A stretch of 64,000 bases of DNA from Archangium violaceum (GCF_016859125.1 NZ_CP069338.1:248001-312000), one strand, 5' to 3'. Positions 39,637-49,289 are shown, counted from the first letter of the stretch. The notes: a model not told the origin generated them from the letters alone. Numbers and translations: made by a program.

Positions 39637-41742
39637 TCACCCGATACCCTCACCCCGTCCCTCTCCCGAGGGGAGAGGGGAAATGGCCGCGGACAAGTCA
39701 GCGCGCACCGCGTGCCGGGGGAGCCTCACGGTGAAGGTGGTGCCCTCCTCCGCACTGGAGCGCACCGAGATGGTGCCCCCGTGGCCGCGGACGATGCTCT
39801 CGATGATGTAGAGGCCCAGTCCCAGGCCCGAGGCCGGGTGCGGGCTCGCCCGGGTGAGCCGCCGGAAGGGCTCGAAGATGGTGGCGAGCTGCTCGGCCGG
39901 AATGGGTGTCCCCCCGTTGTTCACCTCCAGGACGACGCTCTCTCCCTCGTCGCGCAGCGTGAAGCGCACGGGCGTCTCCTCGGGGCTGTAGTCGAGCGCG
40001 TTCTTCCCCAGGTTGCCCACCACCTGGGCGAGCCGATCCGGATCCCACGCCCCCTGGAAGTCGCCCTCCGCCTCCAGGTGCAGCTCGCGCCCGGGGTGGC
40101 CGGCCTCCAGCTCCTCCATCACGTGCCGGACGAGGTGGCGGAGGTTCATCGGCTGGGGTGACACGGGAATGCCTCCCCCCAGCCGCCCACGCGTGAAGTC
40201 CAGCAGCTCGCCGATCATCCGCGCCATGCGCTCGGTGCTGGTGACGACGCGGCGCACGGCCTTGAGGTGGCGCGCGGGCAGATCCTCGGAGCACATCAGC
40301 GTGGTGGCGGACAGGAGGATGGCGTTGAGCGGGTTGCGCAGGTCATGCGAGACGATGCCCAGGAAGCGCTCGCGGAACTCCGCCGCCCGGCGCAGCTCCG
40401 CCTCGGTGCGCTGGCGCTCGGTGATGTCCACCACCACCATGCCCACCCAGTGCACCTCGTCCCGCCTGTCCCGCACCGGGTAGATGCTCACCAGGAAGTG
40501 GTGGGGCCGGCCCGCGTCCACCTTCGAGGAGAGGGTCAGCTCCACGTCCCGCAGGGGCTTGCCCGTCTGGAAGACCTGGCGCAGCAGGGGCTCCAGGGCG
40601 TTGGTTTCCTCGTCGGGGAGCACCTCGCGCACGGTGCGCCCCAGCGCCCGCTCCATGGGCACGCCGTGGATGTCCGCGAGCATGCGGTTGAGGCGCACGT
40701 AGCGCAGCGCCTGGTCCACGAAGGACAGGCCGATGGGCGCGGTGGACAGCAGCGCGTCCAGCAGCGCGAGCGTCTCGGACTGCCGCTCGGCCTCGGCGTT
40801 GAAGAGGCGCAGCAGCTCGTCGCGCGTCCGCGTCTCCTCCCGCGCCTCGCGCTCGCGGGTGGCGAGCCGGGTCTGCACCAGCAGGGCCGTGGCCCGCCCC
40901 ACCATCGCCCGGAAGAGGAGCTTGTCCTCGTTGGAGAACTCGAAGGCGGTGGTGCTGCCCATGAGGGCCACGCCGAGCAGCTCCTCCCCGGCGATGAGCG
41001 GCACCCCGTAGAGGGCTCGCGTCCCCCGCTCCTGGAGCAGCTGGACCGAGCGCACCTCCAGTGGCCGCCGCTCGGCGGCGATCTTCCCGGCGAGGTCCCC
41101 GCCCAGCACCAGGCCCACCGAGGCCCTCGTCCGGAGCGCGTCGCCCTCGCGCAACAACAGAGTGACGGAGTCCACCGCCTCGGTCGTCTCCAGCGCCACG
41201 CGCAGCAGCCGCTCCAGGAAGGAGTCCAGGTCCTCCGTGCCGAGCGCCGCCTCGGAGATGCGATCCAACGCCACCAGCAGGCGCTCCCGGGCCCGCGTAT
41301 AGCGGGAGACGGCGATGGACACGGCCTCGTCGAATAGCGTGTCGAAGCGCTCCACCTCCCGCAGCAGCAGCTCCACGTCACCCGCGCCGTGCCCTCCCAG
41401 GTACCGCCCGTAGAGCCGCAGGACACTGGCGCGCAGCAGGGCGAACTCGTTCGTCACCTGCTCCAGGTCCGCCCCCACGTCCAGCCGCTGCAGCGCGTGG
41501 ATCTCCGGCAACTCCTCCAGCGAGCCCCGCTCGCCGGTGTGGACGTCCTCCACCAGGCTCGCCACCCGATCCAACAGGAGCGGCAGGTGGTTGAGCAGCT
41601 GGGGGGAATCGAGCTGCCGGGCAGAGGGAATCCGCCGCACCGCGCGCTCCCAGTCCTCCAGGATCACGGTGCGCTGCGCCCGGATGAAGTCACAGAGGCG
41701 GAGCCGCCCCTCGGCTTCGGTCACTGGCTCATGCGTGGCCAT
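39637..41742 (-). CDS. RsbR-type N-domain - GAF - PAS - histidine kinase
   Basis: This 701-residue protein has an N-terminal helical RsbRD-like domain (LCDFIRAQRTVILEDWERAV ... LYGRYLGG), a GAF domain (about 190-330; GVPLIAGEELLGVALMGS), a PAS domain (about 350-465), and a kinase core with H-box GIVSHDLRNPLNA and ATPase motifs (NALDYSPEET, GLGLGLYIIESI). There are no membrane segments. ATG 41742 is preferred over 41841, whose extension is low-complexity. The last 14 codons (SPLPSGEGRGEGIG) and the stop are supplied by a REP-like hairpin repeat (39646-39685). No partner regulator is adjacent; the signal is unknown. Confidence 0.88.
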   Translation of the reverse strand: MATHEPVTEAEGRLRLCDFIRAQRTVILEDWERAVRRIPSARQLDSPQLLNHLPLLLDRVASLVEDVHTGERGSLEELPEIHALQRLDVGADLEQVTNEFALLRASVLRLYGRYLGGHGAGDVELLLREVERFDTLFDEAVSIAVSRYTRARERLLVALDRISEAALGTEDLDSFLERLLRVALETTEAVDSVTLLLREGDALRTRASVGLVLGGDLAGKIAAERRPLEVRSVQLLQERGTRALYGVPLIAGEELLGVALMGSTTAFEFSNEDKLLFRAMVGRATALLVQTRLATREREAREETRTRDELLRLFNAEAERQSETLALLDALLSTAPIGLSFVDQALRYVRLNRMLADIHGVPMERALGRTVREVLPDEETNALEPLLRQVFQTGKPLRDVELTLSSKVDAGRPHHFLVSIYPVRDRRDEVHWVGMVVVDITERQRTEAELRRAAEFRERFLGIVSHDLRNPLNAILLSATTLMCSEDLPARHLKAVRRVVTSTERMARMIGELLDFTRGRLGGGIPVSPQPMNLRHLVRHVMEELEAGHPGRELHLEAEGDFQGAWDPDRLAQVVGNLGKNALDYSPEETPVRFTLRDEGESVVLEVNNGGTPIPAEQLATIFEPFRRLTRASPHPASGLGLGLYIIESIVRGHGGTISVRSSAEEGTTFTVRLPRHAVRADLSAAISPLPSGEGRGEGIG
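39646..39685. repeat. REP-like hairpin repeat, copy C, inside the kinase gene end
   Basis: ATACCCTCACCCCGTCCCTC then TCCCGAGGGGAGAGGGG: the same elements as copies A and B. Here it overlaps the 3' end of the kinase gene on the minus strand, including its stop codon region. Confidence 0.6.
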
Positions 41743-41837
41743 ATCCCAAGGATGTGAACGCAAACCCTGTACCGGAGGCGGAGACGCGCACGGGCTCCGT
41801 TGCCCCTGCGCCCGCCGGGTAGACGGCCCGGCAGGCG

Positions 41838-42149
41838 TCACTCCCCTGGCGAGAGCTTCCGGGGGAGACGACGCTCCACCTCGAGCAGCAGCACCCGCCG
41901 GCTCGAATGGTCCACGTCGTAGAGGACGACGGCGTCATCGACCACCACCGACAGCTTGGGGGGAGCCTGCTCGTCCGTCTTCACCTTGTTGGGCCTGGCG
42001 CTGGGCCCGGCGCGGTGCCCCTGCTGCGTGAGGGAGACTGCGACGGCATCCAGCTCCTCGCGGATACGGCGGTAGGTCTCCAGCGTCAGATGGGCGAGCT
42101 GGGTCCACGCGGGAGGGCTGATGTCGACGGTGTAGACGGAACGGTGCAT
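41838..42149 (-). CDS. RelE/ParE-like small protein, no partner visible
   Basis: This 103-residue protein opens HRSVYTVDISPPAWTQLAHL and continues TLETYRRIREELDAVAVSL, with a closing strand pair (KLSVVVDDAVVLYDVDHSSR, RVLLLEVERRLP). This matches the RelE/ParE fold: strand, two helices, then an antiparallel sheet. A 20-residue insertion (HRAGPSARPNKVKTDEQ) breaks the fold's middle. The usual antitoxin gene is not found on either side: upstream is an AT-rich gap and downstream, 95 bases on, is the kinase. Start ATG 42149; an in-frame start at 42224 adds 25 residues. It could be an orphan toxin or a repurposed relative. Confidence 0.55.
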   Translation of the reverse strand: MHRSVYTVDISPPAWTQLAHLTLETYRRIREELDAVAVSLTQQGHRAGPSARPNKVKTDEQAPPKLSVVVDDAVVLYDVDHSSRRVLLLEVERRLPRKLSPGE

Positions 42150-42324
42150 GAAACGTCGCGGTTGGGGTCTTCTCGTATTTTGAGCACAAAACAGGCCAAC
42201 GTACATCTTCGAGAGATCAACCACTTACGAGCAGCGTTCACTGACGAACGGAAGCTCTTACAGGGGGTGGACGGAAGATGTTTCAGAGGTTCTCGGCGAA
42301 CGGGCTGAGCCGCACTGGCGGTGA

Positions 42325-42371
42325 GAAACGGAGGCTTCCGGTGCCACGTCCCCCCACCGGCGCCGGGTTTC
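42325..42371 (+). promoter_or_regulatory. Nested inverted repeats in the argJ leader
   Basis: Outer arms GAAAC (42325) and GTTTC (42367) enclose inner arms CCGGTG (42338) and CACCGG (42355), ending 23-65 bases before the candidate argJ starts. It could be an mRNA leader hairpin or an operator. No function is assigned. Confidence 0.3.
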
Positions 42372-42393
42372 CGTCATTGATTCGCGCGCGGGA

Positions 42394-43755
42394 TTGCGGC
42401 ACCAAGCGCCATCCCCCTCGCCACGAGGTACCGCCATTCCCAGCACGAACCTGACCTTCCCGTCCGCCGAGGCCCACCGGAACTGGCTGGAGGGCCAGTC
42501 CGCCCTTCCGCGCGGCTTCCGCGTCGGACGCACGAGCCTCGAGTTCATGCCCGTCGAGGTGGCGAAGCCCGCGAAGATGAACCTGACACTCATCGTGCTC
42601 GACGAGCCGACGCCGTCGTTCGCGGCGCTGTTCACCCGGAACGCCTTCCCGGGAGCGCCGGTGCTCATCGGGCGCGAGCGGCTGAAGGAGCCCACGCTGG
42701 GCGCGGTGGTGGTGAACAACAAGGTGAGCAACGTGTGCGCGCCAGGAGGCGTCGAGGCCTCCGAGCGGCTGTGCGCGGCGGTGGCGGGGAAGCTGGGGCT
42801 GAGCGCCTCGCACGTGCTGCCCTGCTCGACGGGCGTCATCGGCTGGCGCCTGCCGGTGGACGCGATGGTGGAGGCGGTGCCCCAGGCGGTCTCCGCGCTC
42901 GACACGGGCTCGGTGATGCCCGCCGCCGAGGGCATCATGACGACGGACCTGTACCCCAAGGTGCGCCGGGCCACGGTGGGGAGCGGGAGCATCGTGGGGA
43001 TCGCCAAGGGGGCGGGGATGATCGAGCCCAACCTGGCGACCATGCTCGTCTTCCTGATGACGGACGTGGACGTGCCGCGCGAGGCCCTGCGCACCACGCT
43101 GCACGCGGTGACGCAGAGGACCTTCGGCTGCATCAGCGTGGACAGCGACACGAGTACGTCGGACTCGGTGGCGCTGCTGTCGTCGAGGAAGGTGCCCTGC
43201 CCGAGCCTCCCGGAGTTCGAGGCCGCGCTGGAGCGGGTGTGCGCGGACCTGGCCGAGGACATCGTGCGCAACGGCGAGGGCGTGCACCACGTCATGCGCG
43301 TGCGGGTTAGGGGGGCGCCGAGCGAGGAGGTGGCGCGGGGCATCGGCAAGTCGGTGGTGAACTCGCCGCTGTTCCAGTGCGCGGTGAACGGGAACGATCC
43401 GAACGTGGGCCGGCTGGTGGCGGCCATCGGCAAGTACGTGGGAGCGCACCACCCCGAGGTGGACCTCTCGCGCTGCACCCTGCGCCTGGGAAGCCGGGTC
43501 ATCCTCGAGCACGGAGCCTTCCGGCTCGACAACGAGGCCGAGAAGGCGCTGGTGGCCCACATGAAGGGCGCCGAGCTCTACGCGAGCGTGCCGCCGGCGG
43601 ACGGGCTCACCTTCCGCCCGCCGGTGTCGTTCCCTCCGCACGAGCGCGCGGTGGAGATCGAAGTGGACCTCGGCACCGGCCCGGCGGCCAGCACGGTGCT
43701 CGGCGCGGACCGGAGCCACGAGTACATCAGCGAGAACGCGGACTACCGCAGCTGA
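42394..43755 (+). CDS. argJ: ArgJ-family glutamate/ornithine N-acetyltransferase
   Basis: In this 453-residue protein (as read from TTG 42394) the self-cleavage motif of the ArgJ family is intact: KGAGMIEPNLATML, with the nucleophile at Thr216, plus STGVIG, MTTDLYPK and the C-terminal HEYISENADYRS, close to the usual YVxINAxYRT end. ArgJ transfers acetyl groups between ornithine and glutamate in arginine synthesis. The start is unsure: TTG 42394 lacks a clear ribosome site, while an in-frame ATT at 42436 is preceded by GAGG and would give 439 residues. No other arginine gene is nearby. It is convergent with the next kinase (6 bases). Confidence 0.85.
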   Translation: MRHQAPSPSPRGTAIPSTNLTFPSAEAHRNWLEGQSALPRGFRVGRTSLEFMPVEVAKPAKMNLTLIVLDEPTPSFAALFTRNAFPGAPVLIGRERLKEPTLGAVVVNNKVSNVCAPGGVEASERLCAAVAGKLGLSASHVLPCSTGVIGWRLPVDAMVEAVPQAVSALDTGSVMPAAEGIMTTDLYPKVRRATVGSGSIVGIAKGAGMIEPNLATMLVFLMTDVDVPREALRTTLHAVTQRTFGCISVDSDTSTSDSVALLSSRKVPCPSLPEFEAALERVCADLAEDIVRNGEGVHHVMRVRVRGAPSEEVARGIGKSVVNSPLFQCAVNGNDPNVGRLVAAIGKYVGAHHPEVDLSRCTLRLGSRVILEHGAFRLDNEAEKALVAHMKGAELYASVPPADGLTFRPPVSFPPHERAVEIEVDLGTGPAASTVLGADRSHEYISENADYRS

Positions 43756-43761
43756 ACGCGC

Positions 43762-46224
43762 TCACGTCATCATCGGTATCGGTGCGTCCGGCTCACCGGT
43801 GGGGCGCGCCTCGAGCGGGAAACGCGGCAGGCGTACCTCGAAGGTGGCGCCCTCTCCCGGCTGGCTCCGGACCTCGATGGAGCCCCCGAGGTGCATCGCG
43901 ATCCGCCGGACGATCCACAGCCCCAGGCCGAGCCCCCCATAGTGGCGCTCGGAGGCGGCACGCTCGAAGCGCTCGAAGATGCGCTGCTGGTCCTCCGGTG
44001 CGATGCCAATGCCCCGGTCGCGGATCCGGATGCAGTACCCGGCCTCGTCCCCTTCGAGCGTGACATCGATGGGTTTGCCCCGCCCGTACTTCGCCGCGTT
44101 GGCGAGCAGGTGGGTGAGGATCTGCTCCAACCGCATCGGGTCCACCCGGGCCATGCGCGCATCCCGGAGTTGGAGCCGCACCTCCGAGCCACTGTTCTGG
44201 AGCGCTGTCCGCTGCCTTTCCAACAGCTCGCGCACCAGGCGGGCCACGTCGACGGTCTCGAAGCGCAGCTCCATCCGCCCGGAGTTGAGCCGGGAGATGT
44301 CGAGCAGATCATCGACGAGCCGGGCCAGCCGCCGCACCTGGTGTTCGGCGAGCTCGAGCTTGCGCGTGACCCGCTCGGCGGCGAAGGCGGCGCTCCCCTT
44401 CGAGGCCAGCACGCGCAGCGTCTGCAGGTGGAGCTGGAGGGGGGTGATGGGAGTCTTCAGCTCGTGCGAGGCCACCGAGAGGAACTCGTCACGCAGGCGG
44501 ATGGCCTCCTGAGCCTCCAGGTAGAGGCGGCTCCGCGCCTCCTCGGCCCGCCGCCGGCGGGTGATGTCCGCCATGGCTCCGATGAGCCGCACCGGCCGAC
44601 CGTCCTCGCGCACCACATAGCCCTGGGACCTCACCCAGGCGTAGCTGCCATCCCCTCGCAGGAAGCGGAACTCGGCGCTCCAGCGCTCCTCTCCGTCCTC
44701 GAGCACATGCACCAGCCCCGCCAGCACCTCCTCCCGGTCCGCCGGGTGGATGCGCGCCTCCCACCAGCTCGGATGACTGGCGTCCTCTTCCTCGGCGTAC
44801 CCCAACCGTCCCAGCGCCTGCTCGCCCCACTCCATCCGGTTCTGGAGGAGCTCCCATTCCCAGATGGACTCGCGCGTGGCGCGGCTCACCAGTCGGTAGC
44901 GCGCCTCGCTGCGCTCCAGCCGCGTCCGCGACAGGTGGCGCTCGGTGACGTCCCGGCTCACCACCGAGAACCCCCGGACCTCGCCGTCTCGTGACCACAG
45001 CGGGAACACCGTATCCTCGGAGAGGAACCGCGTGCCGTCCTTGCGGATGCACCAGCTCTCGAACTCGGCGCGGCCATCCTCCGCGGCTTGCGCCAGCATC
45101 TCGCGCACCATGCCGGGATGAGAGAGCTCGCCCTCATGGATGAAGGTCACCGAGCGGCCAATGATCTCCTCCGTCCGGTAGCCCTTGAGCCGCTCCGCGC
45201 CGCGGCTCCAGCTCGCCACCCGGCCCTCCGCGTCCAACATGATGATGCCTTGATCGTGGAGCCCATCCACCATCTGGCGCAGTTCCGCCTCGACGCGCCG
45301 CAGCTCCCGTTCGGCCCGCTTCAGGCCGGAGATATCGGTGGCCATCAGTCCGAGGACCGCCGGCCCACCGCTCGGGTCGTGAAGCGGGAAGCGCTCCACC
45401 AGGAAGAACAGGGCTCCCTCGGGCAGCTCGAGCTCCTCCTCGAGCTCCCGCGCCTCGCCCGAGGCCCGCACCTCGTCGTCATGGGCGCGCAACCTCCGAG
45501 CCATGTCCGAGGGGAAGAGCTCCTCGTCGGTGCGTCCGAGCACCTCGTCCACGGACCTGCGCAGGTAGGCGGCGAACCGGCGATTCACATAGGCATAGCG
45601 TCCGTCCGGCCCCTTCAGGCAGATGACCAGGGGTGAGCGCTCGAGGAGTGCCTCGAGCCGGGCCACCTCCTCCCGTCGCGTCCGCTCCTGGCGCTCGCGG
45701 GTGATGGCCGCTCCGAGGATGTGGGCGACGGCCTGGAGAAAGGAGATGGTATCCACGTCGAGGCGCCGCTCCGGGTACACCGCGAGAGCCAGCAGGGCCA
45801 CGGTCTCCCCCAGGGCATCCGGCAGCCGGACCAGAATCCCTCGCGCGCCCGTCCCGAGCGGCGTGAGAGGGACCCGCGCCTCTTGGCCAAAGACCTCCGC
45901 GGTGAGGGAGCGCGTCGCGAGGAGCGTCCGCCACCCGCCGAGCTCCGACGGCTCCAGGATTCGACCGGGCTCCAGGGAGGCTCCGAAGCTGGCCACACAC
46001 TGGAAACGGCCCCCGGCGAGGTGCTCCAGCAACACGCCCTGGGACAGCTCCAGGGATTCGAGGATCTGGGCGAGCGCCTCACGCACGAGGCTCGTCAGGG
46101 AGAGTCCCTGCAAGGCGAGCTGCCCCAGGCTCGCCAGCGCGCCATACCGCCCCATCTGGGCCTGCTGTGCCGCCTGCTCCAGGTGGGCAATTCCCACTGG
46201 AGTGTGGCCGTCCTCTGCTCCCAC
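43762..46224 (-). CDS. Multi-sensor histidine kinase (GAF - PAS - PAS - PAS - HK)
   Basis: This 820-residue soluble protein begins with a GAF-like region (about 40-190). A first PAS is near GRYAYVNRRFAAYLRR. A second starts at LHDQGIIMLDAEGRVASWSR with GAERLKGYRTEEIIGRS, the pattern of oxygen/redox-type PAS domains. A third is the PAS_3 type (ESIWEWELLQNRMEWGEQAL). The kinase core has H-box SVASHELKTPITP and ATPase motifs NAAKYGRGKP and GLGLGLWIVRRI. GTG 46224 is chosen because GAGGAGG lies 6 bases upstream; the frame runs on to 48270, but that extension is antisense to the amidohydrolase. The signal is unknown. Confidence 0.88.
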   Translation of the reverse strand: MGAEDGHTPVGIAHLEQAAQQAQMGRYGALASLGQLALQGLSLTSLVREALAQILESLELSQGVLLEHLAGGRFQCVASFGASLEPGRILEPSELGGWRTLLATRSLTAEVFGQEARVPLTPLGTGARGILVRLPDALGETVALLALAVYPERRLDVDTISFLQAVAHILGAAITRERQERTRREEVARLEALLERSPLVICLKGPDGRYAYVNRRFAAYLRRSVDEVLGRTDEELFPSDMARRLRAHDDEVRASGEARELEEELELPEGALFFLVERFPLHDPSGGPAVLGLMATDISGLKRAERELRRVEAELRQMVDGLHDQGIIMLDAEGRVASWSRGAERLKGYRTEEIIGRSVTFIHEGELSHPGMVREMLAQAAEDGRAEFESWCIRKDGTRFLSEDTVFPLWSRDGEVRGFSVVSRDVTERHLSRTRLERSEARYRLVSRATRESIWEWELLQNRMEWGEQALGRLGYAEEEDASHPSWWEARIHPADREEVLAGLVHVLEDGEERWSAEFRFLRGDGSYAWVRSQGYVVREDGRPVRLIGAMADITRRRRAEEARSRLYLEAQEAIRLRDEFLSVASHELKTPITPLQLHLQTLRVLASKGSAAFAAERVTRKLELAEHQVRRLARLVDDLLDISRLNSGRMELRFETVDVARLVRELLERQRTALQNSGSEVRLQLRDARMARVDPMRLEQILTHLLANAAKYGRGKPIDVTLEGDEAGYCIRIRDRGIGIAPEDQQRIFERFERAASERHYGGLGLGLWIVRRIAMHLGGSIEVRSQPGEGATFEVRLPRFPLEARPTGEPDAPIPMMT

Positions 46225-46392
46225 GGGCACCCTCCTCGAAATGGAAAGATGCACACCCTGCCCGGATGCCGTCCCAGGGACGCCTGCCCCCCGGTGGCAA
46301 GGTCCACCCCTGGTCAACACGGCGGGGCCACGAGCCCCTCCCCCCTTGAACGAGGTTAGGGTTCGGCGTTGCGACCCCACCTGGAGGGCCCC

Positions 46393-48144
46393 ATGACTGC
46401 TTCGCCGTACGAGCTCATCATCGCCAATGGCCTCTTCTTCGACGGGCGGGGCAGCCCTCCGCGCGTGCGGCACCTGGGCATCCGCGATGGACGGATCTCC
46501 GCCGTCAGCGAGTCGCCGCTGCCGCACGGGCCCGGGGCGCGCGTCATCGACGCCACGGACCGCTGGGTGATGCCCGGCTTCATCGACCTGCACACCCACT
46601 ATGACGCCGAGGTGGAGCTGGCGCCCTCGCTCTCCGAATCCGTGCGCCACGGTGTCACCTCGGTGATGGTGGGGAGCTGCTCGCTCAGCCTCGCGGTGGG
46701 CACCCCCGAGGATCTCGCCGATCAGTTCTGCCGGGTGGAGGCCATCCCCTATGACACCGTGCGCTCGCTGCTCGAGCGCAAGAAGGACTGGGAGACGCAC
46801 GGCGAGTACCTCGCGCACCTGGATGGGATGCCGCTGGGCCCCAACGTGGGCTCCTTCGTGGGCCACTCGGCCATCCGCGCCCATGTGATGGGACTGGAGC
46901 GCAGCCTGGACCGCACGGTGAAGCCCTCCTCCGAGGAACTGGCCCGGATGGAGACCCTGCTGCGCGAGGGGCTCGACGAGGGCTACGCCGGCCTCTCCAT
47001 CATGACGCTGAAGTGGGACAAGATTGGAGGCAGCCGCGCCATCCGCAGCCAACCCCTGCCCTCCACCTTCGCGAGCTGGTCCGAGTACCGCCGCTTCACG
47101 CGCATCCTCCGCGAGCGGGGCCGCGTCTTCCAGGGCGTGCCCAACATCACCACCAAGGTGAACGTCTTCCTCTTCCTCTGGGAGAGCGTGGGGCTGCTGC
47201 GCCAGCCGTTGAAGACGACGGTCATCTCCATGATGGACAGCCGCGCCAACCGGGGCATTCACTGGCAGGTCGGCCTGCTGTCCCGCTTCTTCAACCGGCT
47301 CTTGAAGGCGGACTTCCGCTGGCAGGCGCTGCCGGAGATCTTCGATCTGTGGTCGGACGGCATCGACCTGGTGGTCTTCGAGGAGTTCGGCGCGGGAGCG
47401 GCGGCGCTGCACCTGCAGGATGCGGCGGAGCGCAAGCGCCTGCTGGAGGACCCGAAGTACCGGGCCCGCTTCAAGCGGCAGTGGAAGAGCCGGCTGCTGC
47501 CCAAGGTGTTCCACCGGGACTTCAACCAGTCCCGGATATTGAAGGCGCCGGATCCATCGCTGGTGGGGCGCTCGTTCGCGGACATCGCCCGGGAGCGGGG
47601 GCAGGACGTGGTGGACACCTTCCTGGACCTGGTGGCGCGCCATGGCCCGGAGCTGCGCTGGTACACGGTGATGGCCAATGATCGGCCGCGCGAGCTGGAG
47701 TCCATCGTGAGCCACCCGGACGTGCTCATCGGCTTCTCGGATGCGGGGGCGCACCTGCGCAACATGGCGCACTACAACTTCCCGCTGCGGATGCTGCGGC
47801 TGGTGCGCGAGGCGGAGAAGCGCGGCGAGCCGGTGATGTCCATGGAGCGCGCGGTGCACCGGCTCACCGGGGAGCTCGCCGACTGGCTCGGGCTGGACGC
47901 CGGGACGCTCGCGCCGGGCCGCAGGGCCGATGTGGTGGTGATGGACCCGGAGCGGCTCGGCGCCGGGCTGGACGTGCCCCGGGAATCCACGATGGAGGGC
48001 TTCGACGGCTTCGCGCGGCTGGTGAACCAGAACGGTGGCGCGGTGGAGACGGTGCTCATCAACGGCCGGCTCGCGGTGCATGGCGGCGCGCTCCAACCGG
48101 AGCTGGGCCGGGAGCGCGGCTTCGGGCGGGTGCTGCGCGTGTGA
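46393..48144 (+). CDS. Amidohydrolase of the N-acyl-D-amino-acid deacylase type
   Basis: In this 583-residue protein the metal motif is His67-x-His69 (GFIDLHTHYDAE), with the D-aminoacylase-like opening ANGLFFDGRGSPPRVRHLGI and the late catalytic-Asp block GFSDAGAHLRNMAHYNF. Length and layout (beta-sandwich ends around a TIM barrel) fit the family that hydrolyses N-acyl-D-amino acids or related ring amides. The final part (TLAPGRRADVVVMDPERL) closes the sandwich domain. It starts at ATG 46393 after TGGAGGG. It is divergent from the kinase across 168 bases and convergent with coaA, whose end is 2 bases away. The exact substrate cannot be told. Confidence 0.85.
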   Translation: MTASPYELIIANGLFFDGRGSPPRVRHLGIRDGRISAVSESPLPHGPGARVIDATDRWVMPGFIDLHTHYDAEVELAPSLSESVRHGVTSVMVGSCSLSLAVGTPEDLADQFCRVEAIPYDTVRSLLERKKDWETHGEYLAHLDGMPLGPNVGSFVGHSAIRAHVMGLERSLDRTVKPSSEELARMETLLREGLDEGYAGLSIMTLKWDKIGGSRAIRSQPLPSTFASWSEYRRFTRILRERGRVFQGVPNITTKVNVFLFLWESVGLLRQPLKTTVISMMDSRANRGIHWQVGLLSRFFNRLLKADFRWQALPEIFDLWSDGIDLVVFEEFGAGAAALHLQDAAERKRLLEDPKYRARFKRQWKSRLLPKVFHRDFNQSRILKAPDPSLVGRSFADIARERGQDVVDTFLDLVARHGPELRWYTVMANDRPRELESIVSHPDVLIGFSDAGAHLRNMAHYNFPLRMLRLVREAEKRGEPVMSMERAVHRLTGELADWLGLDAGTLAPGRRADVVVMDPERLGAGLDVPRESTMEGFDGFARLVNQNGGAVETVLINGRLAVHGGALQPELGRERGFGRVLRV

Positions 48145-48146
48145 AG

Positions 48147-49100
48147 TCAGAGCTTGCGCATGCGGACGCGGCGCACCTTGTGATCGGACCCCTTCACGAG
48201 GATGAGCCGCGCCCGGGAGCGCGTGGGCGCGATGTTCTGCGCCAGGTTCGGCCCGTTGATCTCCCCCCACACGGACTCGGCGCGGGCGATGGCCTGCTCC
48301 TCGGTGAGCTCGGCGAAGCGCCGGAAGAAGGAGCGCTCGTCACGGAACGCCGTCTGCCGCAGGCGCAGGAAGCGGTCCACGTACCAGCGGCGGATGTCCT
48401 GCTCGTGCGCGTCCACGTAGAGGGAGAAGTCGAAGAAGTCCGAGAGGAAGGTGTGCGGCAGCTTCCCGCCCTCCACCGGCCCCGTCTGCAGCACGTTGAG
48501 CCCCTCCAGGATGAGGATGTCCGGCCGGCGGATCGTCACCACCTGGTCGGGGACGATGTCGTAGACGAGGTGTGAGTAGACGGGCGCGGTCACCTCGGCG
48601 CGTCCGGCCTTGAGCTCGGCGAGGAAGCGCACCAGGGCGCGCCGGTCGTAGCTCTCCGGAAAGCCCTTGCGGTGCATGATGCCGCGCTCGGTGAGCACGC
48701 GGTTGGGGAAGAGGAACCCGTCCGTGGTGACCAGCTCCACGTGTGGGTGATCCGGCCACCGCGAGAGCAGCGCCTGGAGGATGCGCGCCGTGGTGCTCTT
48801 GCCCACCGCGACGCTGCCCGCGATGCCGATGATGAACGGCACCTTCTGGGTGATGCCGCCGAGGAACGCCTGCTGCGCCGCCCAGAGGCTCTGCGTCGCC
48901 GACACGTGCAGGTTGAGCAGACGGGAGAGCGGCAGGTAGACGTCCGCCACCTCCTCCAGGTCCAGGTGCTCCCCCAGCCCGCGCAACCCCTCGACCTCCT
49001 CCGCGGTGAGGGGGAGCGGGGTCGCGGCGCGCAGGGCCCTCCACGTCTCACGTTCGAAGTCGACGAACATGGACGCGGACTGGTGCTTGGGGACGGACAT
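48147..49100 (-). CDS. coaA: Type I pantothenate kinase (first step of coenzyme A synthesis)
   Basis: This 317-residue protein is the usual CoaA length. The P-loop is GSVAVGKS (95-102) in [20 protein letters not shown]; family motifs [28 protein letters not shown] and [10 protein letters not shown] are all present, as is [11 protein letters not shown]. It phosphorylates pantothenate in the cytoplasm and is normally feedback-inhibited by CoA. ATG 49100 is chosen with GGTAGG 9 bases upstream; ATG 49109 would overlap that site. It ends head-on with the amidohydrolase gene. Confidence 0.95.
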   Translation of the reverse strand: MSVPKHQSASMFVDFERETWRALRAATPLPLTAEEVEGLRGLGEHLDLEEVADVYLPLSRLLNLHVSATQSLWAAQQAFLGGITQKVPFIIGIAGSVAVGKSTTARILQALLSRWPDHPHVELVTTDGFLFPNRVLTERGIMHRKGFPESYDRRALVRFLAELKAGRAEVTAPVYSHLVYDIVPDQVVTIRRPDILILEGLNVLQTGPVEGGKLPHTFLSDFFDFSLYVDAHEQDIRRWYVDRFLRLRQTAFRDERSFFRRFAELTEEQAIARAESVWGEINGPNLAQNIAPTRSRARLILVKGSDHKVRRVRMRKL

Positions 49101-49289
49101 GGCGGCCATCCTACCCAAGCGTCCGGCGGCAAACGGAATCCTCGTGAACCGTCCGCCACTTCACGTCCGAAACATCCTCCGGGTGACGTTCAGGCGGAAC
49201 ACGGAGTGCGGGACCTTTTCAGGATTGCACAAACAGCGGCATTTTCTTTGAAAGCGCGCTTTTGGCCCATCGCACAGGGGGGGAAGTGA

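Noticed and set aside
46225-48270. Extension of the kinase frame at 43762 to a 1502-residue protein
   Set aside because: The extra part is antisense to the amidohydrolase gene and has the composition of a reverse-strand shadow; a GTG with a strong ribosome site at 46224 explains the real start.
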